This document shows positions 35,101 to 44,700 of a DNA stretch of 64,000 nucleotides, piece after piece. Position numbers and translations under genes: made by a program. The DNA is from JBCDGZ01 sp038750655. GTDB lineage: Bacteria; Bacteroidota; Bacteroidia; Chitinophagales; Saprospiraceae. The notes beneath the pieces are model-generated. The model did not search any database. It was not told where the DNA came from and saw only the letters and a program-made list of their open reading frames with translations. The DNA lies in NCBI GenBank assembly GCA_038750655.1, contig JBCDGZ010000001.1, positions 62,001 to 126,000 of the forward strand. The letters run 5' to 3'. Position 1 is the first letter of the stretch. Each line of letters opens with the position of its first letter.

Positions 35101-36840
35101 TATGCGGAATACTATTACGATCTGAAAAATGGTATTTGTGAAGTCTCTACAGACGGTCGCTATGATGTATGGGGGGATGATGGTGGAAAGATCGGCTACG
35201 ACGCCCGAGGAAATATCACCAGCCTGAAACGCAATGGCGTACTCGGTGGCTGTGGAAATGGAGAATACAGCTACGGCCTGATCGATGATCTGGACTACGA
35301 TTACTACCTGCTGAGTAATCAACTCGAAAGTGTAGATGAAGCTGCGGATACGGACATCGGCTTTAGAAAAGGACTGCCCACAGGTGTAGGATACCTCTAT
35401 GACGAAAATGGAAATATGAGGCATGATCCGCATAAGAATATTTCGATTACTTATAATCACCTCAACCTTCCCGTGCGCATTGCGTCTAACGATGGTACGA
35501 TAGAGTTCTGGTATACTGCAACAGGACTGCGACTGAAGAAGCAGGTCGTCGATGCCAGCGGAGGTACAACAGTTCGTGATTACACAAACATGGTGGAATA
35601 TGTCAACGGTCAACAAGAGTCGATCCACCACAGCAACGGTCGGGCCATCGTCGACGCGGGCGGTCTGCTGTACCAATACTTTATCAATGATCATCTCGGA
35701 AATACCCGGATTGCTTTCGCTGACCTCAATAACGATGGCATCATTGAAGTAGGCAGCAATCCTGGTGACTACACGGAGATCATGCAAGAGAATCACTACT
35801 ATCCCTACGGCATGAAAATGGACGGCCCCTGGTCGCCTACCATCAACGTAGAACATCCCTATCAATACAATGGAATCGACTTTGAGAGTGCGCTGAAATT
35901 GGATGTCAATATTGCCAAATACAGAACGCTCGACCCTAGCATAGGACGCTGGTGGAATGTAGACCCCAAGGCAGAATCTTTCGTTAGCATAACGCCTTAC
36001 AACAGTATGGGGTGCAATCCGATTTCCTTTAAAGATCCTGATGGAGATGAAATTGTTACTTTTCTCACTGCTGTGGCCGTTCATGCCATATTTGCTGGGG
36101 CAACTAAAATGACACTCAATGCAATCGGTGGTAAAAAGCTCTTTAAAGGAGTCGGTCGAGCGGCCCTGGCAGGGGCCGTTACCGGGGCTATTACCCATTA
36201 TATTGGTGCTAGTATACCGGGAGAGCCGCTTGTGGAAAAAATATTGATTAGCATATTCGGCAAAGGATTCTCTTCCTTAGTGGAAGGTAAGCCAGTGAAT
36301 CTTACTGATCTTGTGGTTAGTATTCACGGTGGGATTATCTCAAAAGATATAAAGAAATTTAAGGGAGCAGATGGAGGCAGTTTCAATAACGGCATAGCAG
36401 AGTTTACTTATAAAACATTAGTGGGAGCCGCGAAGGGACTCAATAAAGGAGTCATTGGTGGATTTCTAGGTAATTGGAGTAAACTCGGAAGTAAAACTTG
36501 GAAGAGCATTCGCGATGAGGCCGTTGCTGGTGCTGTTGATGCTACGTTGAGTATGCTGGCATTAGGGACAACTCGGTATACTAGTGAAGAGTCGAGTGGA
36601 AAAGTACCTGTCCATCGTCGAGGAACTATTCTTACTCGTCTCCTATTTGGTAATGTGATTCTAGGAAGGACCTTAGGGTCTAATGATATTCTGATACAAG
36701 ATCAGTACAATCAATTCCTCCGGCACCAACGGCAAGGATCTTTCCATTTGAATCGGATGCTTAGATTTGGAAACTTACATTCTACTCCATTCGATCAGTC
36801 ATCTTCTGATTCATGGTTGGAGAATCGAGAGGACAATTAA
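29149..36840 (+). CDS. Giant secreted RHS/YD-repeat protein, copy 2
   Basis: The 2,563-residue paralogue of the preceding gene has the same order: signal peptide (ending PSAQ|NNPF), Bacteroidota RHS N-terminus, YD repeats, Cys-containing insertion from ~1478 with the two LYR..C modules at ~1571 and ~1874, RHS core at ~2217-2300 (YYPYGMKMDGPW, GRWWNVDP, DPDGD), and a Gly/Ala-rich tail (GVGRAALAGAVTGAI, GLNKGVIGGFLGNW). Small indels account for the 12-residue difference, for example extra residues near HRVSYGANTPSYPNAGYL. The final ~15 residues differ fully from copy 1 (DQSSSDSWLENREDN). Unlike polymorphic RHS toxins, the tips of the two copies are homologous. No T9SS sorting domain is present, so the export route past the outer membrane is unclear. 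Confidence 0.93.
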   Translation: MKVTNFRLGISFSVVYLLFLCAPSAQNNPFVSSPAAPSPGAASLGEQSNIPVNLYSGKAQIGVPLFHLESDHADLPVRLGYSSDGIKVTQMASEVGLGWGLAAGGTIVRSMNGIPDDCHRVSYGANTPSYPNAGYLHGTGDLIEDLYQGHPSFYSNTDKQTLWKGKKDTEPDVFFFNFGNYSGQFVFDKNGKVKLLKDATMKIQYEMDENLKPEDDTPGLNFSSPFTGGITQFTITTPDGMQYVFAHREIAYSKTTAFGQRDITPCDPGILSPYSYDFNYSDPNSPAMGYISAWHLSRVINPFGNQVFTLQYDKKELILDHTSVSQASDQVTLFPQINDCEGDGVNGFSNLTDLTYFTETATIKPRLSAIKYGQNTFTTYGRLKFVYNSAPRSDVYYPQNPPFGYNYVKSASLNRIEWLDSNNTKLKEYGFEYSYFPIMSLSNSECVFLGNDENGLPVYDVPSWLFPSFLRLRLDGIVERSTQSDGTVVELPPYTFTYNAAPMPPRLFPHQDFWGYYNGGTGTQTMFPTLYAYPNDAANNSKYQSIYSVFPRTTNVDPPVVIAGADRSANENAMKIGMLEKITYPTGGYSSFSYSAHQFVLDGAVTTGGGLRIDEIILSDGNGNDQVRSFEYFNGGTTSGKLINYPRFGRYKGCLSACNPSNIADDLNDHTAVYSEARTGFGTTYGTPVGYTRVVENQGSNGRVAYMFNLTAYAGVESADNGIYERAFAENNIGGFCQESKFPFPQNPNYDWSNGLLMNIKMYATDNTLVKEVENIYDWVEHERIYSVNSYVVILEGPDPDIEYVAVGKTFFLSGDKRLTKTISTFYGDDGNTLVTTRHIDYDSNYGAEDKYHFPTASWVINSDGREYRTEYVYTFDAQGDVGWETQAIQDLRDAYRVAIPMRVIEKIDGVQVGGKKVRFKTTESQGISGTVSITAPHELYEWGTTDWILRTTLAQDIWGFTRRVERPGFNPTIYNWINGRLMFKIENSNGADGFWRTDYGYNDAKLLTSVTDPNSQTISYQYDEFLRLHKTITKNGAVENTTTYNMGGTLGNTVSTFTEFGDSYANQTETQTMRETYDGLGRFLGLTAVNHGTNYANVILGTAAYDDQGREYLTTDLKTGSRLLTFDGSPLGRVRSIGFSSPGTIDYEYKVNASAVAGYAPGTLFEVITYDENDHPTKIYKDKVGRDIAKIDAEGGVTSYVYDAYNRVDKILPPGAQIVTPKLFYDYDYDERNRMIRRVIPGAGATEFVYNIRDEVVFSRDEKMLAQNRWMAFEYDDFSRQIRTGFYTGNVPPTSNDPDPEYLTHSAYDQGVGATIGKLVSFREVILNPDGTYGDELHTEYQYDDFGRLINTIADNHLGGVEITGTSYDNADKVLTKTMNHSTSSETASLLESYGFDNGGRQSSTVYSINSEPSQLITYGYTAKDQLREKNIHGRLYVSGWPTFPVLQSIDYSYNQRGWLTAINGLNLYAKPQNRIPTCNGPNVVSCLPEIDVEIDPCDEKCGTVEIDMNQLLKLRLIEEDIRLNCYTPCECDNKTKLPAKPDCDAEGANQQGLALNTLYQKMAATTVDSLSFPSNLYRVKLCGGKEMHLTQDELPILDGDYRGLQTVPLANAAQNIQVRRENGADERHSLSSVLSLRQTSENIKLEGYDQITTPPQEQCDFDEPFTASAVSQSTLFSNYFGDSPYLDLTTAYDNADQSLEDNGASWFIQSVSRYEQEAEWTVGYDFGTYTGVNITSYSIFLEADFLDILPKSGGVVRLALFDGNSLVNINGGSPYLEINSQSNSTSTQTFTLTPDVLPTRAQAENMRLAIMHDYWLEEMQIQLVGGQIAFGTQCQDNCSSSYLSCSQAEIDAQRLSLANLRVQMANLDISNLPIPNRLYRLRFCDNSELNVFQSELSIITGNYVVLDEIAVEDVSKTFLVGGNVDRRDLFALSINYFSSDSEVDAVGQRNGNIASMKWQVAKQSIKSYGFQYDRINRLKKAKYAEYYYDLKNGICEVSTDGRYDVWGDDGGKIGYDARGNITSLKRNGVLGGCGNGEYSYGLIDDLDYDYYLLSNQLESVDEAADTDIGFRKGLPTGVGYLYDENGNMRHDPHKNISITYNHLNLPVRIASNDGTIEFWYTATGLRLKKQVVDASGGTTVRDYTNMVEYVNGQQESIHHSNGRAIVDAGGLLYQYFINDHLGNTRIAFADLNNDGIIEVGSNPGDYTEIMQENHYYPYGMKMDGPWSPTINVEHPYQYNGIDFESALKLDVNIAKYRTLDPSIGRWWNVDPKAESFVSITPYNSMGCNPISFKDPDGDEIVTFLTAVAVHAIFAGATKMTLNAIGGKKLFKGVGRAALAGAVTGAITHYIGASIPGEPLVEKILISIFGKGFSSLVEGKPVNLTDLVVSIHGGIISKDIKKFKGADGGSFNNGIAEFTYKTLVGAAKGLNKGVIGGFLGNWSKLGSKTWKSIRDEAVAGAVDATLSMLALGTTRYTSEESSGKVPVHRRGTILTRLLFGNVILGRTLGSNDILIQDQYNQFLRHQRQGSFHLNRMLRFGNLHSTPFDQSSSDSWLENREDN

Positions 36841-36888
36841 AGCACCAATTCTCCGATAGATCGCAAGGCAAATGCGAATTTTACAGCC

Positions 36889-36921
36889 CTCAGGTGGTCT
36901 TTCCCGTCTGAGGGCTTTTTT
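36889..36921 (+). terminator. Terminator of RHS gene 2
   Basis: CTCAGGTGG pairs with CCGTCTGAG through two wobble pairs, followed by GGC and a run of six T. It is the duplicate of the terminator at 28808-28841 and ends directly at the stop codon of the convergent membrane-protein gene. Confidence 0.8.
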
Positions 36922-36922
36922 A

Positions 36923-37321
36923 TCAATCCTCTTCTGCTGACAATCGCCTCGCCACCTGCATCTCCTGCGCCGCCAAAAGAATCACAATCAACAATTCCCC
37001 CATAAAATAAAACCAACCCAGTACTGTCAGCTGAACAGCATGATCGAGGACCATATAAATCGACAAGGCGCAGTAGCCCAAATTCGCCAGTGCAATCAGC
37101 CGTAAAAAAGGCCCGGGCCTCCGGAGCGGTGCAAAATAGCAGCCCAGATCGTAGAGGGCAAAAAAGCAAGGAGGCAGGGCCAGAACGTAGAGCGCCTCCG
37201 GCGGCATACCGAACATCGGTTCCAAACGCACCAGTACGACCCCCAACAGGAAGGCAGATACGAGCGCTCCTATCCCATCTATCAAGAAGAGGGGCTTGGG
37301 CTGTGATAACCATTGTTTCAT
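36923..37321 (-). CDS. Small four-helix integral membrane protein, unknown function
   Basis: The 132-residue protein has four hydrophobic segments: LFLIDGIGALVSAFLLGVVLV, ALYVLALPPCFFALYDLGC, FLRLIALANLGYCALSIYMVL and LTVLGWFYFMGELLIVILLA. It ends in a charged tail. Proteins of this size and pattern are common in Bacteroidota but carry no known function; I recognise no family. It sits alone between the RHS pair and the protease pair, converging on RHS gene 2. The overlapping frame 36837-37313 on the same strand is a shadow. Confidence 0.75.
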   Translation of the reverse strand: MKQWLSQPKPLFLIDGIGALVSAFLLGVVLVRLEPMFGMPPEALYVLALPPCFFALYDLGCYFAPLRRPGPFLRLIALANLGYCALSIYMVLDHAVQLTVLGWFYFMGELLIVILLAAQEMQVARRLSAEED

Positions 37322-37602
37322 ATCAAAGGGTGGGTTTATATGAATAACGCTCTGGCTGGATGACGGTTTGTAGAGAGAGTAGATTGTTTGATTATGATGT
37401 TTGAATAAAATTGTTGATTTAAACCCCTCATTTTGTGCAGCTTTAGCCCGTTTTGATGTTTCTGAGACATTTCCTTCCTCTCTCCTCCTTTTACCTTAAA
37501 TTTTCCAATCTCTTTTCCTATTTTTAAGAGTTAATCCGCCCTAGTAGATTCTTTTTCAACAACAAATACTAAGTTATTGCCACTACATCAACCATACTTA
37601 TT
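37322..37602. other. AT-rich gene-free gap between divergent genes
   Basis: This 281-base stretch separates the divergent membrane-protein and protease genes and must hold promoters for both. It is rich in T and A, with pyrimidine tracts at 37470-37525. I see no exact TAnnTTTG element, hairpin or ORF I can support. Confidence 0.4.
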
Positions 37603-40600
37603 ATGAAGTACCCTCTTTCTTTGCTGCTGGCTCTCCTGTTAGGGCTAGCCCAACCTTTAGTTGCCCAACAGGCTGATTATCAGCTTCAATTACGGACAGG
37701 AACCTACGATTTGCCGGACAATAGCCAACAGCTTGATGCCGGAAATACCATTTATGACCGCGAGGTAGTGAGCAATCGCTATTATCGCTTACTGCAATTC
37801 AATCAGCTGCCCGACCAAAAAATGATCGAGGCGCTGCGTGATGAGGACATCCGTTTGCTCGAATACCTTGGAGCCAACACCTATCAGGTGTCCCTACCTA
37901 CGCGTTATGACCTTAACCGCCTCGAAGGCTTTCGCGCCCGAGGGCTGCACCCCATCCCCCAAAGTATGAAGCTGGCGCCCGACCTGGTCGACCCCTCTGA
38001 CGGCTTTCGTGGCCTTGGCGATATGACCGAAGTCCTGCTGGCCTACCACAAAGACCTGCCGCAGGCCAACGTCCGCGCCTTCTGCAAACACGATAGAATC
38101 CAACTGGTCCGCTACAACGGCTACAACAGCGTCCTGCGCGTTCGCCTGCCGTACCACCGGCTGGCCGAAATCGCCGCGCTGCCCTACGTCAGCTTTATCG
38201 ATAATGTACCCGGGCCAGATGTCGCCGATGATACCAACGGCCGGGCCTTGCACCGCGCCAGCGCCATCGCTGTAGAATACGGCGCAGGCCGCCAGTACGA
38301 TGGTACCGGTGTCAATGTACTCTGCCGCGATGATGGCGTCGTTGGTCCACATATCGACTTTCAGGGCCGGATTTTTCAGTTTTCTAACGACTTAACTGGA
38401 GAGCATGGTGATGGAGTGAGCGGCATCATGGCCGGAGCGGGCAACCTCGATCCCAGCAATAGAGGAATGGCCAGTGGCTCGAATCTCTACGTAACCAACT
38501 ATGTCGCTGACTTCCTGGATACGACCATGTACCTCTTCTTCAATAAGGATGTCATCGTTACCAACTCTTCTTATAGTAATGGATGTAATACGGGCTACAC
38601 CGCTACCACGGTGACTGTAGAGCAGCAATTGTACGAGAATCCTACCTTGATGCACGTATTCTCGGCAGGAAATAGCAATAATACCGATTGTGACTATGGC
38701 GCTGGAAACCAGTGGGGCAATATTACGGGAGGCCATAAGCAGGCGAAGAACTGCTTGACGACGGCCAACCTGTTCAGCGATATTTCCTTGGTCAATAGCA
38801 GTAGCCGGGGGCCGGCCCACGATGGACGGATCAAACCGGATATTGCGGCGCACGGACAAGGTCAAATATCGACCGACCCCGATAATACCTATAGTCCCTT
38901 TGGAGGGACTTCGGCGGCGGCACCGGGGATCGCCGGGATCACTGCAATGCTCCATCAAGCATACAGCGATAATAACAGCGGCGAGCGCGCCCACGCGGCA
39001 CTGCTCAAAGCCATCATGCTCAACACGGCTAACGACCTGGGCAATAAAGGGCCAGACTTCAACTTCGGCTGGGGCCATGTCAACGCCCTTCGGGCGGCGC
39101 AGACCATCGAAGACAAGCGTTATTTCATGGATACAGTACAACCTTCCGAAACCAATACCCACACCATCGATATTCCTGCTGGTGTGAAGCAAGCTCGGAT
39201 GATGGTCTACTGGATGGATCCCCCTGCACCGCCAATGAGCAGCAAAGCCCTGATCAATGATTTGGATATTCGAGTACAGGATGCCTCCAACAATACTTAT
39301 ATGCCCTGGATACTCGATTCTTCTCCTACGGAGTTTGCTTTGTCAAGCCCTGCTACCACTGGTGTAGACAATCTCAACAATGTCGAACAGGTAGCTATCG
39401 ATGATCCCCAGCCCGGCACTTACACCTTGGAAGTAGAGGGAAGTGCCCTGCCTTTCGGTGAACACGATTACTACGTGGTCTGGGAATTCCGTATGGACGA
39501 AATTACCTTGATTTATCCTGCCGGTAATGAGCGCCTCGTGCCCGGTGATACGGTCAATGTTTACTGGGATGCAGAGTCCGGAACAGAACCTTTCAGCGTT
39601 GAATTTTCTGTAAATAATGGCAACAATTGGATTCCGATTGGCCAAACGGATGGCGATGTGATGGTCTACTCTTGGGGCCTGCCCAATCAGTTCGTTGGAA
39701 AAATACTGGTACGGGTGTCTCGCGGTAGCATTAGCGATCAAAGTGATGCGCCCGTTAATATGGTACCGCTTCCAGAGGATTTGGAAATAAGCGCGGTCTG
39801 TTACAATTCGCTTAAACTAGACTGGTTGCCAGTCAATGGAGCCATCAGCTACGATATATACGAGCTAGGTGAGCGCTATATGGAGATGATTGAAACGGTG
39901 ACCACCAATTCCTTTGAAAGAGTGCTTGACAACGCTTCTTTGGAGCGCTGGTATGCGGTTTCAGCGAATCTGCCCAATGACTTGAAGGGAAGACGTACGG
40001 TAGCCGTAGGCCATGCGGGAGGACTGTTTAACTGTATTGCACAGAACGACCTTACGCTTAGAGAAGTCGAGAATCCCAACACGATCGATAACTATATTAT
40101 CTGTGAAAACTTCGAAGAGGAGGTGAGTATGGTGATCGCCAATAACGGATTGGACCCCAAGACGGATATTGAGGCCAGCTACCGGATCAATGATGGAACG
40201 CCGGTGACGGAAACTATAAATACGACTTTGATGCCTGGGGATTCTATCAACTATGTATTCAATCAACAGCCTATACTCACCGAATCCCAACTGGTTCATG
40301 TAGATGCCTGGGTGAATGGAGAGGACGAGCTGTACCCCTTCGATGATACGCTCTCCTTTGATTTCGTCTTGTATACGGACAATGGAGCCGCCATCGGACA
40401 GGTGGTGGAAGACTTCGAAAGTGGGATCATCCCTAGCCTATTCTGGCGAATAGAAAATGATGATGATGACGAGACTTGGCGGATCAGCCGATTCACAGGG
40501 TCGGATGGAGAGCCCAGCTTTATGGTTTGGATGAATTTCTTTTTCTACAATAATGTCGGAGCGGAAGACGCCCTGCTGACGGTACCGGTTGATCTGACGG

Positions 40601-41682
40601 AGGCTAACGAGGCTACCCACCTCACCTTTGATTATTCCTACCTCAACTTCGGTGCAGGAGAGGAGGATGGACTACGAATCGAAGTATCGACGGATTGTGG
40701 AGCAACTTTTAACCAGGTCATATTCGATCGCGCCGGAGATGATCTGCGCACCGTATTTGAAGATGATGTCTTTGTCCCTTCTCAGGCCGATCATTGGGCA
40801 AAAGCGGCGGTGAGCCTGTCTGATTTTGCTGGTCAAGACCAGGTGATTTTCCGCTTTGTAGCGGTCAATGACTGGGGACATCGTTTATTTTTGGACAATA
40901 TTAATGTTCGCAATATCTCCACGGACGCCCCTACGGCGGTAATGGCGGTTTCGGCGGATGAAGTTTGCTTACAAAGTACCCTGACCTTTATGGCTGAATC
41001 GCAAGGGGACCTGTTGAGCCACGAGTGGAATTTTGGCTTAGGAGCCTCTCCCCGGACCGCACTAGGGCCTGGACCTATTGAAGTGACCTTCACCCTGCCA
41101 CGGCCTACAGCTGCACAATTAACCACGAGAAATCCTTACGGTACCGATGTTACGATGCAAATTTTCAACGTAGTCCGGGAGCCTTTCGGAGATTATACTT
41201 TTGAAGATGAACAAGGAACAGTAAGCTTCACCAGTACAGCTAGTGACCTCACCCCCCATTCTTGGGACTTTGGTGATGGCAATACCAGTACGGATATTAA
41301 TCCAGTACATACCTACGCTGCGCCGGGCGACTATGATGTGATCTTGACCCTCTCCAACGCCTGCGACACCCTGGAGATCGAAAAAGAAGTCTCCATTTCC
41401 ATCGTCAGCATCTTCGATCCACAGTTGCAACACAGCGTTCAGGTGATGCCCAACCCGAATCGGGGCCACTTCGACCTGCAATTGCTCTCCAATGTAGCGG
41501 AGCAACTGGATATTCGCTTGCTGGACAACCAAGGTCGGCTGATTTTACAAAAAACTTTCAACAGTGCAGCGGGGCAGCAAACGCTGCAATTTACCGAAGA
41601 ACGCCTGCCCGCAGGCCTCTACTTCCTGCGACTCAGCAACGGTCAGCAGAATAAAACTTTGAAAGTAATTGTACAAAACTAG
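37603..41682 (+). CDS. T9SS-exported subtilisin-like (S8) protease, copy 1
   Basis: The 1,359-residue protein has a signal peptide (ending LVAQ|QADY) and a ~200-residue propeptide-like region. The S8 domain has the predicted triad D243 (CRDDGVVG), H268 (GEHGDGVSG) and S437 (GGTSAAAPGIAG), and the oxyanion Asn in FSAGNSNN. A jelly-roll/P-domain-like region follows (THTIDIPAGVKQARMMVYW to GTYTLEVEGS). Then come Ig/FN3-like and cleaved-adhesin-like segments (EDFESGIIPSLFWRIEN), a PKD domain near residue 1210-1275 (SWDFGDGNTSTDINPVHTY) and a T9SS sorting domain (VMPNPNRGHFDLQLL, LPAGLYFLRLSNG). It should be exported and attached to the surface. It is the first of a tandem pair. Processing of neighbouring RHS proteins is conceivable but untested. 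Confidence 0.94.
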   Translation: MKYPLSLLLALLLGLAQPLVAQQADYQLQLRTGTYDLPDNSQQLDAGNTIYDREVVSNRYYRLLQFNQLPDQKMIEALRDEDIRLLEYLGANTYQVSLPTRYDLNRLEGFRARGLHPIPQSMKLAPDLVDPSDGFRGLGDMTEVLLAYHKDLPQANVRAFCKHDRIQLVRYNGYNSVLRVRLPYHRLAEIAALPYVSFIDNVPGPDVADDTNGRALHRASAIAVEYGAGRQYDGTGVNVLCRDDGVVGPHIDFQGRIFQFSNDLTGEHGDGVSGIMAGAGNLDPSNRGMASGSNLYVTNYVADFLDTTMYLFFNKDVIVTNSSYSNGCNTGYTATTVTVEQQLYENPTLMHVFSAGNSNNTDCDYGAGNQWGNITGGHKQAKNCLTTANLFSDISLVNSSSRGPAHDGRIKPDIAAHGQGQISTDPDNTYSPFGGTSAAAPGIAGITAMLHQAYSDNNSGERAHAALLKAIMLNTANDLGNKGPDFNFGWGHVNALRAAQTIEDKRYFMDTVQPSETNTHTIDIPAGVKQARMMVYWMDPPAPPMSSKALINDLDIRVQDASNNTYMPWILDSSPTEFALSSPATTGVDNLNNVEQVAIDDPQPGTYTLEVEGSALPFGEHDYYVVWEFRMDEITLIYPAGNERLVPGDTVNVYWDAESGTEPFSVEFSVNNGNNWIPIGQTDGDVMVYSWGLPNQFVGKILVRVSRGSISDQSDAPVNMVPLPEDLEISAVCYNSLKLDWLPVNGAISYDIYELGERYMEMIETVTTNSFERVLDNASLERWYAVSANLPNDLKGRRTVAVGHAGGLFNCIAQNDLTLREVENPNTIDNYIICENFEEEVSMVIANNGLDPKTDIEASYRINDGTPVTETINTTLMPGDSINYVFNQQPILTESQLVHVDAWVNGEDELYPFDDTLSFDFVLYTDNGAAIGQVVEDFESGIIPSLFWRIENDDDDETWRISRFTGSDGEPSFMVWMNFFFYNNVGAEDALLTVPVDLTEANEATHLTFDYSYLNFGAGEEDGLRIEVSTDCGATFNQVIFDRAGDDLRTVFEDDVFVPSQADHWAKAAVSLSDFAGQDQVIFRFVAVNDWGHRLFLDNINVRNISTDAPTAVMAVSADEVCLQSTLTFMAESQGDLLSHEWNFGLGASPRTALGPGPIEVTFTLPRPTAAQLTTRNPYGTDVTMQIFNVVREPFGDYTFEDEQGTVSFTSTASDLTPHSWDFGDGNTSTDINPVHTYAAPGDYDVILTLSNACDTLEIEKEVSISIVSIFDPQLQHSVQVMPNPNRGHFDLQLLSNVAEQLDIRLLDNQGRLILQKTFNSAAGQQTLQFTEERLPAGLYFLRLSNGQQNKTLKVIVQN

Positions 41683-41711
41683 AGATATACTCTAAGATAA
41701 ATTTAATCCTC

Positions 41712-41756
41712 CCTACCCAGGTTAAACTATACGTGCCTGGGTAGGTTTAATTTTTT
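41712..41756 (+). terminator. Terminator of protease gene 1
   Basis: A perfect 10-base inverted repeat, CCTACCCAGG/CCTGGGTAGG, with a 14-base loop is followed by TTTAATTTTTT. It lies 29 bases after the stop codon of protease 1. Confidence 0.85.
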
Positions 41757-41797
41757 AGGACTTCTAATTGCCTGATTTGATTAACTAACCACTAATT

Positions 41798-44700
41798 ATG
41801 ACTACTGCTCGACTTTTACTGCTTTGGGCTGTCTGCTTTATTGTTGGCGGCCTCAACGCCCAACAGAACGATTATCAACTTCAACTCAAAAGCGGCACCT
41901 ATAATTTTACGGAAAACGTCAAAAGTTATCCCCAACAAGCGACCATCGCGGCCCGTGAGGTCGTCAATGATCGCTACTATCGCATCCTGCAATTCTTTGA
42001 ACTGCCCGACCAAGCGATGCACCAAAACCTAAAACAGCAGGACATCCACCTGCTGGAATACCTCTCTAAAGGAACCTACGTCGCCTCGCTGCCCACAAAT
42101 TACGATCTGCGCCGCCTCGAAGGCCTCAAGGTCCGCTCAATTCAAGTGATTGAGAACGAAATGAAAATCGTCAATAGCTTGCAGCAAGGCTTGGTACGAG
42201 GCATGGAACAGGAGCGGGAAGTTTCTCTGGTCTTCTATAAAGACATCGAGCCGGCCACTGCCCGCGCCTACTGCGAGTTTGATGGTATGGAACTGCTAGC
42301 CTACAACGACTACAATAATATCATGTTGGTGCGCCTGCCGGACCGAGCATTGACCGAAATCGCCGAGCTGCCCTACGTCTCCTACATCGACGAAAAGCCC
42401 GACCCGGCGGTCCCCGATGATCTCGATGGCCGCGGGCTGCACCGCGCCAGCGCCATTGATGTGGAATACAAGAATGGCCGCCACTACAATGGCGAAGGCG
42501 TCAACATCCTCTGCCGGGATGATGGAGCGATTGGCGAGCACATCGACTTCCAGGGGCGATTGGATCAGAGCTCTTCTGGAGGGTCCAGAGGCAATCACGG
42601 CGACGGGGTAAGCGGTATTATGACGGGAGCGGGCAACGTCGACCCCCGCTATGAGGGCATGGCCAGCGGCGCTTTCCTTTACGTTATTGACTATCGATCT
42701 GACTTCCTGGATGAGACGATGGATTTGTTTTTTGATGATGATGTCATTGTCACCAACTCTTCCTACAGTGATGGTTGCAACCGTGGCTACACCACCCGCA
42801 CCAGAACAGTAGATCAGCAATTGTACGACAATCCAACCCTGATGCACGTCTTCTCGGCGGGCAATAGCAATGGTAATGATTGTGGCTATGGCGCTGGTAT
42901 GCAGTGGGGCAATATCACTGGTGGCCACAAGCAAGCCAAGAACTGCATCGCCACGGCCAACCTATTCGACGATGCAGATTTGGCCAACAGCAGCAGCCGG
43001 GGCCCGGCGCACGACGGACGCATCAAGCCGGACATCTCCGCGCACGGGCAAAACCAGGTGTCTACCGACTCCGCCCATACCTACTTTTTCTTCGGAGGAA
43101 CTTCGGGAGCCGCGCCGGGCATCGCCGGGGTGATGGCCCAGCTGCACCAGGCCTACAGCGAACTGAACGGCGGGGAGCGCGGCAGTGCCGCCCTGCTCAA
43201 AGCTATTATGCTAAATACTGCCAACGACCTCGGTCGCCGAGGCCCTGATTTTCAGTACGGCTGGGGGCATGTCAATGCTTTACGCGCTGCAACAACCTTA
43301 GAAGACAACCGCTACCTGCAAGGGGCGGTCCTGCCAGGACAAACCAGCACCCACACCATCGACATCCCTGCGGGCGTGCGCGAAGTTCGAGTAATGACCT
43401 ACTGGATGGATCCACCGGCTTCCAATAATACCAACAAAGCACTAGTCAATAACCTAGATACCCGCCTTAGAGATGCCGGCGGAGATACCTATCTGCCTTG
43501 GCTGTTGAACCCTACGCCGGATCCATTTTTACTAGATGCTCCTGCTACGAGGGGAGTAGATAATCTCAATAACGTAGAGCAAGTTGTGATTGATAATCCT
43601 GCTGCTGGTACCTACACCCTCGAAGTAGAAGGATCAGAGCTGCCTTTCGGCGAACATGAATACTATGTGGTTTGGGAATTTTATACCGATGACATTACCC
43701 TTATTTATCCCAAAGGAGGCGAAAAAATGGTGCCTGGAGAGCAGTTTAAGATGTTCTGGGATGCAGCCAGCGGCACTCAGCCTTTCTTTGTATCCTATTC
43801 GGTTGATGCTGGAGCAAGCTGGATAGAGGTTGCTAGAACCAATGCAGAGGATCGGATTTTTACTTGGGCCGTTCCTACAAGTGTCATCACCAATCAAGCC
43901 CTGTTCAGAGTGACGCGCGGCGGTGTAGAAGCCGTGAGCGATACCTTGATTCACATCGCTCCTCTAGTACAGAACGTAAGAGTGGAGCGTGTTTGTCTAG
44001 ATTATATTCAGCTAGAGTGGAATCCTTCTGCAAATGCTGTTGGCTATGATATTTATAAGCTAGGAGAACGTTATATGGAATTGATTGATTCGGTTACAAC
44101 CAATACTGCGGAGGTACCAATTAGTAATCCTGCTGAGGACGCTTGGTTGGCGGTCAGTGCCAAGTATGCTGATGGAACAGTGGGGCGCCGCACTAGAGCG
44201 ATAAGAAGCCCCCAGTTCTTGCAGGACTGTTTATCACCACGTAATATGACCTTAAGTAAAGTGAATAATCTAGGTAAAGGTAGCGTGCTTTATTCCTGCG
44301 ATGATTATGCTGGGCCTATACAAGTAGAGATCGTTAATAATAGCACGGTACAGGAAGATGATATTCGAGTAGGCTATCGCATTAATGGCGGAAGTGCGAT
44401 TGTGGAAAACATCCCGCAGGCTTTAGCTTCGTCGGATACCTTTACTTACGTTTTTAACCAACAACCCCTACTCACGCAAAACCGAATCGTTACCGCAGAA
44501 GTTTGGGTAAATATTGATGGAGATATGTATAGCCCTGATGATACCATTACTCGTGTAGCCCTTTTGTACACGAATACGTCGGGAGTGGCCCCTACGATTT
44601 TTGAAAACTTTGAAGGCCCTCTATTTCCTCGCAATTTTTGGGGGATAGAAAATGAGGACAATTCGGTAACTTGGGCGCGAACTAGTAATTCTGATATTAA

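Larger units (their letters stand above)
28863..36921 (+). repeat. Tandem duplication unit 2 (leader, RHS gene, terminator)
   Basis: This is the second copy of the ~8 kb unit. The leader, the coding sequence end to end and the terminator all align with unit 1. Changes are scattered and mostly synonymous in the Cys-rich part, and denser in the N-terminal half and the last 20 residues. Confidence 0.85.

Noticed and set aside
34834..36198. Minus-strand ORF of 454 codons inside RHS gene 2
   Set aside because: It is a long antisense open frame caused by codon bias of the RHS gene; the homologous stretch in copy 1 is broken into short frames.
21102..36840. RHS proteins as a polymorphic toxin/immunity locus
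   Set aside because: The tips of both copies are homologous and no immunity-type gene follows either; kept only as an open question in the findings.
36837..37313. Minus-strand ORF overlapping the small membrane protein gene
   Set aside because: It is in another frame of the same strand, has an odd Cys/Arg-rich composition, and crosses the RHS terminator. The 36923-37321 frame has four clean membrane helices.
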